This document shows, piece by piece, positions 17,522 through 27,365 of a DNA stretch of 64,000 bases (its first letter is position 1; each line of letters starts with the position of its first letter). A program made the position numbers and the translations under genes. Under the pieces are notes generated by a model that made no database searches, had not been told where the DNA came from, and saw only the letters and a list, made by a program, of their open reading frames with translations. The stretch covers positions 620,001 through 684,000 of the forward strand of contig CAWCJL010000005.1 in the NCBI GenBank assembly GCA_963795775.1, written 5' to 3'. This stretch comes from CAWCJL01 sp963795775. Its GTDB lineage: Bacteria; Acidobacteriota; Terriglobia; Terriglobales; Acidobacteriaceae.

Positions 17522-18843
17522 ACCGAGCCAGCACCTCCATTACTTATTCGCTCATTTGGGACGACCTCTTGCCACCGTCTCAGTCGCGCAGCACCCCTCC
17601 ACGGCATTCAAGATGTACTCGCTTTGCGGTCAGCCCTCCGCGTTCGAGTGGGCATTCCTCCCGAGCCTCAGCTAGCGTTCTGCCACTTCTTTGCAGACCA
17701 TCCAGGCAGGCAGAATAATAGGGGAACAAAGGGCGAAAACTCAAGGGTGTCATTAGTAATTCGGAAGGGGGCAGAGAGTAAACCTTCGAGCACCCTGCTA
17801 ACGAGCGATGGTGCAGGCTTCGAGTCGGAACCTTCGCGTTCCTGCTCGTTCTTGGCGAAGCGATCGGAGATTCTCAGCTGTGCGAGCGCGCGTCGCACGT
17901 CCGCTCCTCCTGCTTACACCTTCATACCAATAGAAAGAACCTTCGAGTGCGCCAAACGCTCCTGAACTGGGAGCTACTATGTTCGATCAGGGCCGGTTCT
18001 GGCCTGATGCTTCGCTGTGATATGAAGCCGGTCCAGAATCAGGCCAAGTACATCCTGTCCAGGCCCTCCAAGAACTATCGCGATCACCGCTGCGTGCCGA
18101 CAGCTCAATTGGGCGCAGCGCGAGACCGACTGCTGCTGATCTTGCATGACCGCGTGGAAGCCACCCGCAAGGCCGAGAGGACCTGGGCAGAGCAGCACGG
18201 TTTTGCCGTCGAAGAATTCGGCCCATTCGCCGGGTTTACTCAAACAATCGGTATGGCTTTCACCGTTTGACGCTCATCTTCACGTCCGCCGAGCACTGTC
18301 ATCCGCCAGTGATTAGGGAGAGGCGGAAGCGACCTGATAGGTACGTCGATGTGCGGAGTTCTGCGCCACGTCTCCTCAGCCGTCTTCGCGAGAACGGGTG
18401 GCGTCCGCCAATCGTGTGAACAGCGGGCAGGCAGCAATGGGGTCTGATCGGGCCTGGGCCAACTCCTCCATTCCATGAAAGGAGATGGTGAGCGATCATG
18501 GGCGAGGGTGATGGAGCGGGGCGACGAAATTAAGGTAGCAGGCTCGTAGTCCCGCGGAACCAGTTCGCGGAGAATCCGCCAGCGGTAATGTCGTAACGCG
18601 CTTTTCGCGGCCTGATCTCACCGCGAGCGCAGGCTGCCCGCCTCGTCGGTGATGCGGAGATTCAGGTTCCCACCCGACCCTCCCAGGTACGAGCCGTGCG
18701 TGTATTCGCCGAAGTGGAAGCCTGGCAGTTACACGTCGTCCCAGTTCATTCGAAATCCGGTCCGATCTCGGTAAGCAGGCAATGCCGAGGTTCATATGAC
18801 CATCCGGTCGGGTACAAGCCTTCGTTTGCCACCAGCTGAGTGA
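17522..18843. other. Intergenic stretch with possible gene debris
   Basis: No intact gene is supported. A plus-strand frame at 17947-18270 contains RDRLLLILHDRVEATRKAER, which looks helical and protein-like but has no recognised family or good ribosome-binding site. Minus-strand text near 18650-18720 (GFHFGEYTHGSYLGGSGGNL) also looks like a short broken coding piece. Confidence 0.4.
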
Positions 18844-20373
18844 CTACTGCAGGTGACTCTGCTGCGGCGAAGCGAGTGATGCTGCAGTTGTACGTTCGAA
18901 CAGGGCAGCGGTTCCGTCCTGATAGCGGATGCGCCACCCGGGCGTGTGCTCGAGCAGGTAAACGACCGCGTCTGCGCGTGGAAACAAGACATAGTCGATA
19001 TGGTATTTGTCCAGGATGTCCAGCGTATTTGTCAGGTCAATCGCCTGCATGTAATCGCCGAAGATACCGTGATGCTCGAAGATATCGGTTCGGGAATCCA
19101 CAAAGACGGGGTGATTTCTGGCATTCCAGATCATGTATCCGCCCCAGGCATAGAAATTGAAGATGCGGCTTTGTGGTGGAAGTGCGGAGACCGCGCCCAT
19201 GGCCTCGACCGGCAGGTGTTTGCGGATGCCCTCCTGCAACATGGCAGTGCTCGGAATGCGAACGATCGCGTCTCCCAGGAGAACGGCCATGAAGATGGCA
19301 TTTAGCACGGGACGGGTCCGCGCGAGGCGGGAACGCGGGAAGACATCTGCAAGGTCGATGGCCAGGAGAGGGCAGAGGACGAGGCCAGCAAGAAACAGGA
19401 AGCGAACATATGTCAGGGCAGAATACAGCGCCAGTAGAGCGAAAAGGACGTCCTGGAGCGGCCAGACGCGCCGGCGCAGCAGTGTAACCAGGGCGAGACA
19501 GACCATGACGGCTAACATGATCTTCCCGTTGGTCAAATGGAAGTTGACGCTTCGCCATTCCTCGACCGAACTGATATTGAGCTTCTGCTGGAAGGCCATA
19601 TCAAAGGGATAGAAGACAAGTCGCCAGCCGTATGGATTGACGAAGAGAGCGGCAACCACCCCGGCCGTAATGAGCACGAGCTTGCGGGCCTGGGCCGGCG
19701 TCCAGCGGCGCGCTTCGATTGCGCCCCAGGAGCCCCCGACCAGGCCCGCGGCACCGAACAGGCCGAAGAAGACGAGTCCAATCATCCAGGAGCCATGGAG
19801 GTTGATCCAGAGGCAGAACACCGGGATGAGAAGCCAGAGGCGATCGCGGCCCCGGCGGAAGCTTTCCAGAATCAGCAATTCGAGCAGGAAACAGATCCAG
19901 CCGAACAGAATCGTGCGCGGCCCCACGTTGACGGCGGCCAGGAGCACAGCGCCCCAGGTAGCCACGTAGGCTGCCTTGCCGCTGCCGGAGCGAAGGTAGC
20001 TAAGCAGCAGTACGCCGATGATGATGAACTCGACCGCCGCGATCAGAACGAGAAAGAGCCCCGTCGTCCCCATGAGGCGGTAGCCGAGGTAATAAGGAAT
20101 CTCCGCAAGCCACTCCGGATCGATCCATGGGAGGCCGCCTGTTGTAAATGAGTAGAGGTCTTTGTGGATAAAATGGTGTGTCTGTAACAGCACCTGCGCA
20201 TTTCGCATGTGCCACCAGATGTCCGGGTCTCCCAGAACGTCTCCTCTCCAGACGTTGGTCGAAGAGAAGAAGGGAGAGATGAGGAGGCCAGTGATAAGCA
20301 GGGCTGGGAAGCCGAGCATCCTGGACAGTAGCGAGGGCGGAGCAATAGCTGGCAGCGTGGCGCTCTGTTGCAT
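18844..20373 (-). CDS. Polytopic membrane protein, possible GT-C-type glycosyltransferase
   Basis: A 509-residue protein with about ten hydrophobic spans (for example residues 24-40, 104-128, 136-150, 180-210, 232-250, 290-305 and 312-340). After the first span comes GDPDIWWHMRNAQVLLQTHH and DLYSFTTGGLPWIDPEWLAE, an acidic-aromatic loop on the outer side. This resembles the first-loop Asp motif of GT-C glycosyltransferases, which use polyprenyl-linked sugars. The C-terminal ~110 residues are soluble (FYAWGGYMIWNARNHPVFVD). The enzymatic role is inferred from topology and the D-W-W-H loop; it could be an uncharacterised membrane protein. It is transcribed away from the Tad locus. Confidence 0.75.
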   Translation of the reverse strand: MQQSATLPAIAPPSLLSRMLGFPALLITGLLISPFFSSTNVWRGDVLGDPDIWWHMRNAQVLLQTHHFIHKDLYSFTTGGLPWIDPEWLAEIPYYLGYRLMGTTGLFLVLIAAVEFIIIGVLLLSYLRSGSGKAAYVATWGAVLLAAVNVGPRTILFGWICFLLELLILESFRRGRDRLWLLIPVFCLWINLHGSWMIGLVFFGLFGAAGLVGGSWGAIEARRWTPAQARKLVLITAGVVAALFVNPYGWRLVFYPFDMAFQQKLNISSVEEWRSVNFHLTNGKIMLAVMVCLALVTLLRRRVWPLQDVLFALLALYSALTYVRFLFLAGLVLCPLLAIDLADVFPRSRLARTRPVLNAIFMAVLLGDAIVRIPSTAMLQEGIRKHLPVEAMGAVSALPPQSRIFNFYAWGGYMIWNARNHPVFVDSRTDIFEHHGIFGDYMQAIDLTNTLDILDKYHIDYVLFPRADAVVYLLEHTPGWRIRYQDGTAALFERTTAASLASPQQSHLQ

Positions 20374-21604
20374 GAGGCGTTGAGTCCTGGACTGGGGCGG
20401 GTGGACGGAGTGTGCTTCCTTTCATAGCACGGCCAGGCACACCATCCTATACACCTTTTGTCCGTTACTCCCTGGTGCTTCGGCAGGGCCGACCGGAGAA
20501 CAGTTGATCTTCGCGCGTGTCGGGTGCCTATGAATTGTGGATAGAGATTAAGCGTATCCCGGTGGCTGCTGAAGATGAGGATGCCGCACCACCTTTGGAG
20601 GGCTGTGTCGATCCGTTGCGCGATAGAGTGGGCGTGATCTCGTTCAGGTAAGCAAGGAAGTACTCGACCCGAGCCTGGCAGGATCGAAACCCATGGATAA
20701 GCCTGCATCAAAGATAGGCTGCCTGAGCAAACATTGCTGAAGATGATTTGCATAGGCAAAATCCTGATGCATGACGAATGAAACCAAGATAGTGTGGCTG
20801 CACGGTAACCAAATTCAGTTACAAAAAGCACTGCCGGGTACTCCGTATACCTTCGTGCTTGCAAGGAGATAGCCATGAAGAACATCGAGTGCCAGCGTTG
20901 GATAGCTGCTTGCCGAAGCTTCACCCATGAAGTCCACGCCCGGGCTCATCAACGAATAAGCCTGCGACTCGGATGCTCGACCAAAAGCTGCAAAGCGAAT
21001 ACGACATCGAGCTGAATGGCACTGACCGGGACGGAACAGGGGCACACAGCACCGGCGCAAGTTGCGGCGCTACCGTCGGCGGCGCTGGAATGTAGAACGG
21101 CTCTCGAACCGCGAGGAGGTATGACCGAATTCCAGATGGATGTCGCTCCAGTCGGCGTAGAGCAGTTCTGAAGGTAATGAAAAGCCCTGGATGGAGTATT
21201 ACGTCGCGTTCCGAGCCGAAGCGGAAATACAGCAGCCATCACGGAAAGCGACCACGATCGATCGCTCCACAAACCAGCATGGGAAATCAGGGCAGTATTA
21301 GAGCTACGTCGATTAGTCTTCGGCCGTTTTCCGGAACCAAACAGCTTGCCTCTGGAAAAGAAGTTACCATGCCTCTCCGGACCTGCTCGGCTGTTTTGCC
21401 AGAGCGGGTCATCCTTGCTCGTTGGCAACCCTTGTCCGGAGGAAGCAGCGGGAAGGCAACAGGCAAATACACCTTAGGGCCAATCGCTGCTCTCCTGACT
21501 CCTACTAATGTGGGATTTGTGTAAACGGGTTTGAGGCAGAAAATCAGGGAAATGCACGGGGCGGCGGTCCCTCTCCCTCTCCGGCACAATCTAAAGGAGC
21601 CTAC
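20374..21604. other. Long intergenic region upstream of the Tad operon
   Basis: No gene is supported; frames on both strands lack motifs. The region must hold the promoter of the Tad operon and that of the divergent membrane-protein gene. The only certain signal is the ribosome-binding site aaaggagcctac immediately before 21605. No clear -35/-10 pair could be chosen by eye. Confidence 0.5.
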
Positions 21605-21790
21605 ATGATCAAAAACTATAAGCAGCTCTTGACCGCATTCTGCTCTGATGAGTCCGGCCAGGATCTCATCGAATATGCGCTGGTAGCCGCACTGATCGCC
21701 CTTGGTGCAGTCGCTGCAATGACTGGACTGAAGGGAAGCATCAGTAGCGCGTTTGCAAGCATCGGAACATCGCTTACCGGCTCCGTCTAG
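21605..21790 (+). CDS. flp: Flp-type pilin (Tad pilus major subunit)
   Basis: A 61-residue prepilin, MIKNYKQLLTAFCSDESG, then QDLIEYALVAALIALGAVAA and a short polar end. Cleavage by the prepilin peptidase is expected after Gly18, leaving Q19 at +1, Glu at +5 and Tyr at +6, the G/XXXXEY motif of Flp pilins. The hydrophobic stretch then packs the filament core. A strong aaaggag site lies 7 nt upstream of the ATG. It is the first gene of the Tad operon and is followed after about 150 bp by the peptidase gene; this gap may contain the usual attenuation between an abundant pilin and its assembly genes. Confidence 0.95.
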   Translation: MIKNYKQLLTAFCSDESGQDLIEYALVAALIALGAVAAMTGLKGSISSAFASIGTSLTGSV

Positions 21791-21939
21791 GTCCTCGGCG
21801 CACCGGAGAATATGGTGCTAGAACAGAGCGTTCGGGGGCTGTACGTCACTAGGCGTAGAACCACCTAGATGTGCAGCCTTCTCGATCGTACGCCCACTCC
21901 CAAGTGCATTCTCATACCCGTTCGCAAGGATACCCATCA

Positions 21940-22479
21940 ATGCCAACCAATCATGAGCCGCTCTATGCACTGATCTCTTTGGCTTGCGCCTCGGTGGGCG
22001 CCTTCTTCGATCTGAAAAGCCGCCGCATTCCTAATGTATTAACGGCTACCGGTTTCGTTTTAGGTCTGGCTTTGCATCTGTTCCTGGGCGGGTATCGTCA
22101 GTTCGGGTCAGCGCTTGCCGCTGGTCTGATGTGCGGTGCGGCTTTTCTAGTGTTTTACATCGCCGGAGGCATGGGGGCCGGGGATGTCAAGCTGATGGCA
22201 GCTGTCGCGTGCATCCTGGGAATGCCTGCGGCCGGAACACTCCTTGTGTCAACCGCATTGGCAGGAGGCCTCTTGGCTGCAGGCCTTGCCTTACTTCGTG
22301 GAAGAATTCGCCAAACCCTGACAAACGTCAGAACCCTCCTCTCTCATCATGGCGCGGAGGGCTTCCGACCACATCCAGAATTGAACCTCGTGAATCCAGC
22401 AACCCTGCGGTTGCCCTACGCGCTTGCAATCGCTGCTGGAAGTGTAACAACCGGCCTGATGATGATTGGACAAAGGTGA
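21940..22479 (+). CDS. cpaA: Prepilin peptidase, A24 family (TadV/CpaA)
   Basis: The start at 21940 (MPTNHEPLYALISLACASVG) has an aagga site upstream; an earlier in-frame ATG at 21871 would add a polar tail and is less likely. The protein has 179 residues and about six hydrophobic spans. The aspartyl-protease residues are Asp24 (GAFFDLKSRRIPN) and Asp82 in GMGAGDVKLM, the G-x-G-D-V-K motif of A24 enzymes. The N-terminal methylase zinc domain of PilD-type enzymes is absent, as in other Tad peptidases. It processes the Flp pilin. Its stop overlaps the next GTG start by four bases. Confidence 0.92.
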   Translation: MPTNHEPLYALISLACASVGAFFDLKSRRIPNVLTATGFVLGLALHLFLGGYRQFGSALAAGLMCGAAFLVFYIAGGMGAGDVKLMAAVACILGMPAAGTLLVSTALAGGLLAAGLALLRGRIRQTLTNVRTLLSHHGAEGFRPHPELNLVNPATLRLPYALAIAAGSVTTGLMMIGQR

Positions 22480-23297
22480 ACTCCTTGACTGCCCGACGCG
22501 TCTTAATCGCGCTCCTCCTCGCAGCCCTCGTTTCTGGCGCTGTAACCGGCTGGGTGAGCCGGAAGCTTGGTCACGACACGGGCAGGTCACAACCAACTCG
22601 TACCTATGTTGCCGCCTCGCGAACTCTCGAAGCAGGCGAAGCGCTGAAGGCAGATTCCCTCAAATTGATCAACTGGCCGGCGACCATGCCCCTGGAAGGT
22701 GGCTTCACCAAGATAGATGATGCGGTAGGTCGATCCCTGATGTACCCCATTTCCAAGGATGAGCCGATCGTGCTCCGAGAGCTGGCCGCGCCTGGATCGG
22801 GCCTCGGCCTCGTGGCCAAGATCCCAGAAGGCATGCGCGCCATTTCTTTGCGCTCGGATGAGGTCGTCGGCGTCGCCGGATTTCTGTTGCCTGGCACGCG
22901 GGTCGACGTTCTGGTCACGTTTCGGACCGGCAATTCACCCGATCCAACCACGGCGACGGTTGTGCAGGACGTGGAAGTACTTGCAGCCGGGCACCAAATT
23001 CAGCCTGACCCAGAGGGCAAGCCTTCCAGCGTGGATGTTGTCACCCTCCTGCTCGATCCAGCGAACGCGCAGAAGGTGGTGCTTGCGAGTACGCAGGGCA
23101 CCGTTCACTTTGTGCTTCGGAACGGGGCAGATCGAGTCCAATCAGGCAATCTCCCTGTGACCGTCTCTCAGCTGACCTCAACGCCCGTGGTGGCACCAGT
23201 TGCTCCGAACCGTCCACATCCCGCCAGAAGCATCGGCAAGCCATATATGGTCGAGACGATTCTGGGCACCAAGAAGCTGTCCACGAGTGTCGACTGA
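22476..23297 (+). CDS. cpaB: Tad pilus assembly protein CpaB/RcpC
   Basis: GTG at 22476 overlaps the previous stop (GTGA). An in-frame TTG at 22485 is an alternative, and the frame is open further upstream only because it shadows the peptidase gene. The 273 residues start with one membrane span (VLIALLLAALVSGAVTGWVS). A SAF domain (TYVAASRTLEAGEALKADSL, SKDEPIVLRELAAPGSG) follows and then the RcpC/CpaB region (MRAISLRSDEVVGVAGFLLP, GTRVDVLVTF, SVDVVTLLLDPANAQKVVLA). The protein is periplasmic, anchored in the inner membrane, and supports the outer-membrane secretin channel. The stop overlaps the next start as TGATG. Confidence 0.93.
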   Translation: MNSLTARRVLIALLLAALVSGAVTGWVSRKLGHDTGRSQPTRTYVAASRTLEAGEALKADSLKLINWPATMPLEGGFTKIDDAVGRSLMYPISKDEPIVLRELAAPGSGLGLVAKIPEGMRAISLRSDEVVGVAGFLLPGTRVDVLVTFRTGNSPDPTTATVVQDVEVLAAGHQIQPDPEGKPSSVDVVTLLLDPANAQKVVLASTQGTVHFVLRNGADRVQSGNLPVTVSQLTSTPVVAPVAPNRPHPARSIGKPYMVETILGTKKLSTSVD

Positions 23298-24721
23298 TGC
23301 CGCAATCCAAGTTCAAGTGTAGCCTCCTTCCCAGTTCCATTGTGAAAGCGCTTTCAGTTGTGCTTCTCGCTGGATTGGCTGTAACCGTACCGACGCATGC
23401 CCAGACGGCCGATACCGCGAAGGCAGCGCACCCGTCCCCTGCGCTCGCAACCTCGCATATGGGCATCGGGGAGGGCGCAACCGCAACACTGCGTGTTCTG
23501 GTGGGACGATCGCTCCCAGTAGAGTCAACCCTCCCCCTTCGCAGGGTGTTCGTAAGTGATCCAAACGTCCTCGACTCGTATACGGCTGGTGCCCGCGAGA
23601 TTGTTGTAACGGCGAAAGCTCCCGGAATCAGCACTCTGATTCTTTGGGACATATCCGGTCAGCGCCAGATCTACCTGGTCTCCTCGGATATTGACGTGAG
23701 TGAGCTTCAAACCTCTATTCAGAAAGCCCTCCCGAACGAGTTGATAACGGTGGAAGCTAAAGAAAATCACGTGGTGTTGTCAGGAACAATCAAAACTCCA
23801 GAGGCTATGGACACAGCACTCAAGCTCGCAGGCGCTTACTCCAAAGACGTGGAGAACTCTCTGGTTGTTGCTCAGCCTCGGGCCAAGCAGGTCAAACTCA
23901 AGGTGCGCATCGTGGAGATTGATCGCTCCAAGCTCAACCAGTTTGGCTTCAATTTCTTTAGCCCTCAAGGAAACAACCTGAGCAGCACGAGCACGGGACA
24001 GTTTCCTACGACGGCGACCTTCGGCGGCGGCGGAACTGGCGGATCCCAAGGCTTGAATGTGAGTGATCCGCTGAATTTGTTCTTGTATAACCAAAATCTC
24101 AACATCGGGGTAACCATCAAGGACCTGGAGCAGAAACAGGTACTACAAATTCTTGCGGAGCCGACCATTACTACGATGAGCGGCCAGAAAGCCTCGTTCC
24201 TCTCCGGGGGTGAGTTTCCGTTCCCGGTGGTCCAAGGAGGCACTGGAGGGTTTACCTCCGTAACGATCCAGTTCCGCCCCTTCGGCGTCAGGCTCGATTT
24301 CACGCCCACAGTTGCCCCCGACGGCTCAATCCAGCTGAAAGTCTCTCCCGAGGTCAGCGCTCTGGATTATACGAACGCTGTAACCATTTCCGGGTACACC
24401 ATACCTGCCCTCTCCACCCGAAGAGCGGATACGCAGGTTCAGGTGCTGGACGGACAGAGCTTTGCTATATCCGGCCTTCTCGATCACCGCACCACGGAAA
24501 TGTTAAGCAAGGTGCCCGGAATCGGGAATGTACCCATTCTTGGAGAACTCTTCCGTTCCAAGAACATCAGCCGCTCGGTGATAGAGCTGGTCGTAATTGT
24601 CACGCCCTCTATTGTCGATCCGCTGGCTGAGAGGCAGATACCAAGCGAGCCCAAAATGGCCATGCCATTCTTGGACAATGAAAAGTTTGATCAGACCATC
24701 ACGCCACGGGCGAACCACTAA
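23297..24721 (+). CDS. cpaC: Tad pilus secretin CpaC/RcpA
   Basis: A 474-residue outer-membrane channel. Residues 1-36 are a signal peptide ending PTHAQ. Next come the secretin N-domain (LRVLVGRSLPVESTLPLRRV, VSDPNVLDSYTAG), a BON-like segment (ENHVVLSGTIKTPEAMDTAL), and the secretin core from about residue 270: TIKDLEQKQVLQILAEPTI, SFLSGGEFPFPV and VRLDFTPTVAPDGSIQLKV. The hallmark VPGIGNVPILGELFRSK is followed by the final strand ELVVIVTPSIVDPL. The length is usual for the family. It forms the ring through which the Flp pilus leaves the cell, and it is coupled to cpaB by a one-base overlap. Confidence 0.95.
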   Translation: MPQSKFKCSLLPSSIVKALSVVLLAGLAVTVPTHAQTADTAKAAHPSPALATSHMGIGEGATATLRVLVGRSLPVESTLPLRRVFVSDPNVLDSYTAGAREIVVTAKAPGISTLILWDISGQRQIYLVSSDIDVSELQTSIQKALPNELITVEAKENHVVLSGTIKTPEAMDTALKLAGAYSKDVENSLVVAQPRAKQVKLKVRIVEIDRSKLNQFGFNFFSPQGNNLSSTSTGQFPTTATFGGGGTGGSQGLNVSDPLNLFLYNQNLNIGVTIKDLEQKQVLQILAEPTITTMSGQKASFLSGGEFPFPVVQGGTGGFTSVTIQFRPFGVRLDFTPTVAPDGSIQLKVSPEVSALDYTNAVTISGYTIPALSTRRADTQVQVLDGQSFAISGLLDHRTTEMLSKVPGIGNVPILGELFRSKNISRSVIELVVIVTPSIVDPLAERQIPSEPKMAMPFLDNEKFDQTITPRANH

Positions 24722-24755
24722 GCGACTAAACCACAAACCAAGAAAGTGCGTAAGA

Positions 24756-25970
24756 ATGCAGCAGCCCAACTCGCAGGTTTCGACGGTCGCAATCATTACG
24801 GTCTGCATGGACCGGGATGCGGTCGAGCAGGTAGTCAGAATCGCAGGCCATCTGTCCGGCAAGATCGCACACGCGGATTTTGAGGTCTATCTTTCTGCGG
24901 CACGCTGTCCTCACCTACCGCAAAAGCTCGCGACTGCCGATGCTTGTATAGCGGTGGTAGACTTCGACCAAGATCCACAGCTTGCGTCAGAGAGCGTCAG
25001 TTGTTTGCACCAGGCGTTTCACCGGAAGGTATTCGTTATAGCACTTTCCTCGGAATCGGATTCGGAGACACCGCTCCGCATTATGCGATCAGGGTGCGCG
25101 GAATTCTTGCCGAAGCCCCTGCAAGCCGAAGACTTCAGACAGGCATTCAAGCGTATCGCGAATCGTTGGTCTGCTTCCGTAGCTCCCAAGAGTGCAGGAC
25201 AAGTGCTTTCCTTCTTTGGATCGAAAGGGGGCGTCGGGACCACAACCCTGGCGATACATGTCGCCTCCTTTCTTGTGCAAGCTCACAAGAAGAAGACTCT
25301 TCTCATAGACAACCATCCTCAGCTTGGCCACGTGTGTCTTTATCTTGGAATCGATGGAACGAAATACCACTTTCACGAGCTCCTCAAGAACGTGAAGCGC
25401 CTTGATCGCGAGCTTTTGAGCGGCTACGTGGCCAAGCATGAGAGCGGGCTTGATGTCCTGGCTTCTCCAGATGCGCCAAGTGACCCCGGGCCCGTCGACC
25501 CGGAGGCGATCGAACGAACGCTTGAGTTCCTGCGGGGAGAATACGACTTCGTTCTCGTCGACGCGGCAACGTTTTTTGACGGCAGCAATATCGCAGCGAT
25601 CAGGGCGTCGGATCAGGTCTACATCATAGCTACCCCGGAAGTAGGGGCCATACGAGATATGTCTCGATATGTGGAGGCTCTACTCAGCAATAACCAAACC
25701 CTGGATAAGTTCCGGGTTGTGATGAACCGCTTCTCGTCCAAAGACGCAGTGAGCTCTGAACAAATACAGCAGGCAATCCAGCTGCCGCTGATGTTCAAGA
25801 TCCCCAACAGCTATTCGGAACTGGTGAAAGCAATCAATGCTGGAAGACCGATTCAGGCGAAGTCGAAAGGCGCGTTTTCAGAACAAATCGGCAAATGGAG
25901 TGACGGGTTGGTGGGACCCGTAGGTGCTTCCAAGCGAACAGACAAGAAGCGTTTCTCGCTGTGGAAATGA
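24756..25970 (+). CDS. cpaE: Tad pilus localisation ATPase CpaE/TadZ
   Basis: The ATG at 24756 gives 404 residues. Residues 10-140 form an atypical receiver-like domain (AIITVCMDRDAVEQVVRIAG, ACIAVVDFDQDP, RSGCAEFLPKPL). Residues 148 onward are a ParA/MinD-like ATPase with the deviant Walker A at 156-164 (SKGGVGTTT), a second site at LLIDNHPQLGHVCLYLGI, and FVLVDAATFFDGSNIAAIRA. TadZ proteins mark the pole or site of Tad machine assembly. The usual Asp-Leu-Asp of Walker A' is D-N-H here, an unusual substitution. It lies between the secretin and motor ATPase genes, the standard Tad order. Confidence 0.93.
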   Translation: MQQPNSQVSTVAIITVCMDRDAVEQVVRIAGHLSGKIAHADFEVYLSAARCPHLPQKLATADACIAVVDFDQDPQLASESVSCLHQAFHRKVFVIALSSESDSETPLRIMRSGCAEFLPKPLQAEDFRQAFKRIANRWSASVAPKSAGQVLSFFGSKGGVGTTTLAIHVASFLVQAHKKKTLLIDNHPQLGHVCLYLGIDGTKYHFHELLKNVKRLDRELLSGYVAKHESGLDVLASPDAPSDPGPVDPEAIERTLEFLRGEYDFVLVDAATFFDGSNIAAIRASDQVYIIATPEVGAIRDMSRYVEALLSNNQTLDKFRVVMNRFSSKDAVSSEQIQQAIQLPLMFKIPNSYSELVKAINAGRPIQAKSKGAFSEQIGKWSDGLVGPVGASKRTDKKRFSLWK

Positions 25971-26001
25971 AGTTAGTCCAACTCGAACATAGGAGAGCTA
26001 T

Positions 26002-27351
26002 ATGGGGAATGTGATCGATCTAGCGTCGCCCTTCAGGGCTCTGAATAGCGCGTCGGCGCTTGGCAAGCCGATCGCACAGAAAGAGCAGCAGGAGATTAAG
26101 TCTGCCGTTCATCACGAACTTATCAAGAAGTTGGACCTTGACAAACTTGGTTTGCTGCAGGAGAGCCACTCTGGTCAAGGATCCCTGTTTGCGCTGATCC
26201 AACAACTCATCGGCGAACAAGGCGTACCTTTGAGTTCCGCCGAGCGCGACCGCTTGGCCCAGGAGGTGGTCGATGAGGTCTTTGGTCTCGGGCCGCTAGA
26301 ACCGCTGCTCAAAGACCCCACTGTCAGCGACATCCTGGTGAACAGCCACAGCACAGTCTATGTCGAGCGGAAGGGGCAGCTGGAGCTGACCAATACCGTT
26401 TTTAAGGACGACCGCCACCTGATGCACATCATTGAGAAGATCGTCTCCGCCGTTGGAAGACGCGTCGATGAGTCTTCTCCATTGGTGGATGCACGTCTTA
26501 AGGATGGATCTCGCGTCAATGTGGTCATCCCGCCTTTGGCAATCGATGGCCCGTCCATCTCCATCCGAAGGTTTGCCGCGACTCCTCTCACCGCTGACGA
26601 CCTGCTCCGGAACTGCATGGTGACCCCGCCGATGCTGGAGCTCTTGAAGAATGCGGTCAAGGCACGCCTCAACATTGTCATTTCCGGCGGTACAGGTGCA
26701 GGGAAGACGACGTTGCTGAACGTTCTCTCGGGCTTCATCTCGGCAAGAGAGCGCATTGTCACGATCGAAGATTCAGCCGAGCTTCAGATCAAGCAGGACC
26801 ACGTAGTTCGGCTTGAGTGTCGGCCCCCAAACGTTGAAGGCAAAGGAGCAGTCCGGCAACGAGAGCTGGTGATTAACGCACTCAGAATGCGCCCCGACAG
26901 GATTGTGCTCGGCGAAATCCGAGGTGGCGAAGCCCTCGACATGCTACAGGCTATGAACACTGGGCACGACGGCTCCATGACCACGATCCACTCCAATACA
27001 CCTCGGGACGCATTGGCCCGTCTACAAACGATGGCTCTCATGAGCGACATCGGCCTTCCTGAAAAGGCCATCCGTATGCAGATTGCTTCCGCCGTCAATC
27101 TCATCGTCCAAGTCGCCCGCCTGAGCGATGGTACCCGTCGGGTGACGCATATAACCGAGCTTACCGGCACGTTCACTGACGTGATCAGCATGCAAGACCT
27201 TTTCATGTTCGAGAAGCGGGGGCTCGATCTAGAGGGCAAAGTAAAAGGCCGGTTCTACTCAACAGGGATTATGCCTAAGTGCAACGACATCTTCCAGAGT
27301 GCAGGGCTCCCCCTCCCAACCGGTCTTCTGGATCATTCACTGGAAGTGTAG
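26002..27351 (+). CDS. cpaF: Tad pilus motor ATPase CpaF/TadA
   Basis: A 449-residue secretion ATPase preceded by taggagagctat. All catalytic motifs are intact: Walker A GGTGAGKTT at 229-237, the Asp box TIEDSAEL at 254-261, Walker B RIVLGEIRGGE at 300-310 and the His box GHDGSMTTIHSN at 321-332. The N-terminal region (EVFGLGPLEPLLKDPTVSDI and LVNSHSTVYVERKG) is typical of CpaF. It is a cytoplasmic hexamer powering Flp pilus extension and probably retraction, working on the membrane platform formed by the next two gene products. Confidence 0.97.
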   Translation: MGNVIDLASPFRALNSASALGKPIAQKEQQEIKSAVHHELIKKLDLDKLGLLQESHSGQGSLFALIQQLIGEQGVPLSSAERDRLAQEVVDEVFGLGPLEPLLKDPTVSDILVNSHSTVYVERKGQLELTNTVFKDDRHLMHIIEKIVSAVGRRVDESSPLVDARLKDGSRVNVVIPPLAIDGPSISIRRFAATPLTADDLLRNCMVTPPMLELLKNAVKARLNIVISGGTGAGKTTLLNVLSGFISARERIVTIEDSAELQIKQDHVVRLECRPPNVEGKGAVRQRELVINALRMRPDRIVLGEIRGGEALDMLQAMNTGHDGSMTTIHSNTPRDALARLQTMALMSDIGLPEKAIRMQIASAVNLIVQVARLSDGTRRVTHITELTGTFTDVISMQDLFMFEKRGLDLEGKVKGRFYSTGIMPKCNDIFQSAGLPLPTGLLDHSLEV

Positions 27352-27365
27352 TCGGAGGTGCTCCA

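Noticed and set aside
17947..18270. Plus-strand frame containing RDRLLLILHDRVEATRKAER
   Set aside because: Looks helical but no family, no clear start site and no supporting neighbour; left within the intergenic note.
19537..20151. Plus-strand 204-residue frame over the membrane-protein gene
   Set aside because: Charged, repetitive composition and exact antisense of the hydrophobic minus-strand protein; a shadow frame.
20949..21428. Minus-strand 159-residue frame upstream of the pilin gene
   Set aside because: No motif, signal or ribosome-binding site, and composition rich in Ser/Arg/Pro; more likely non-coding upstream DNA of the Tad operon.
22131..22475. Upstream extension of the cpaB frame
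   Set aside because: It lies entirely inside the prepilin peptidase gene in another frame; the GTG at 22476 with a four-base overlap is the natural start.
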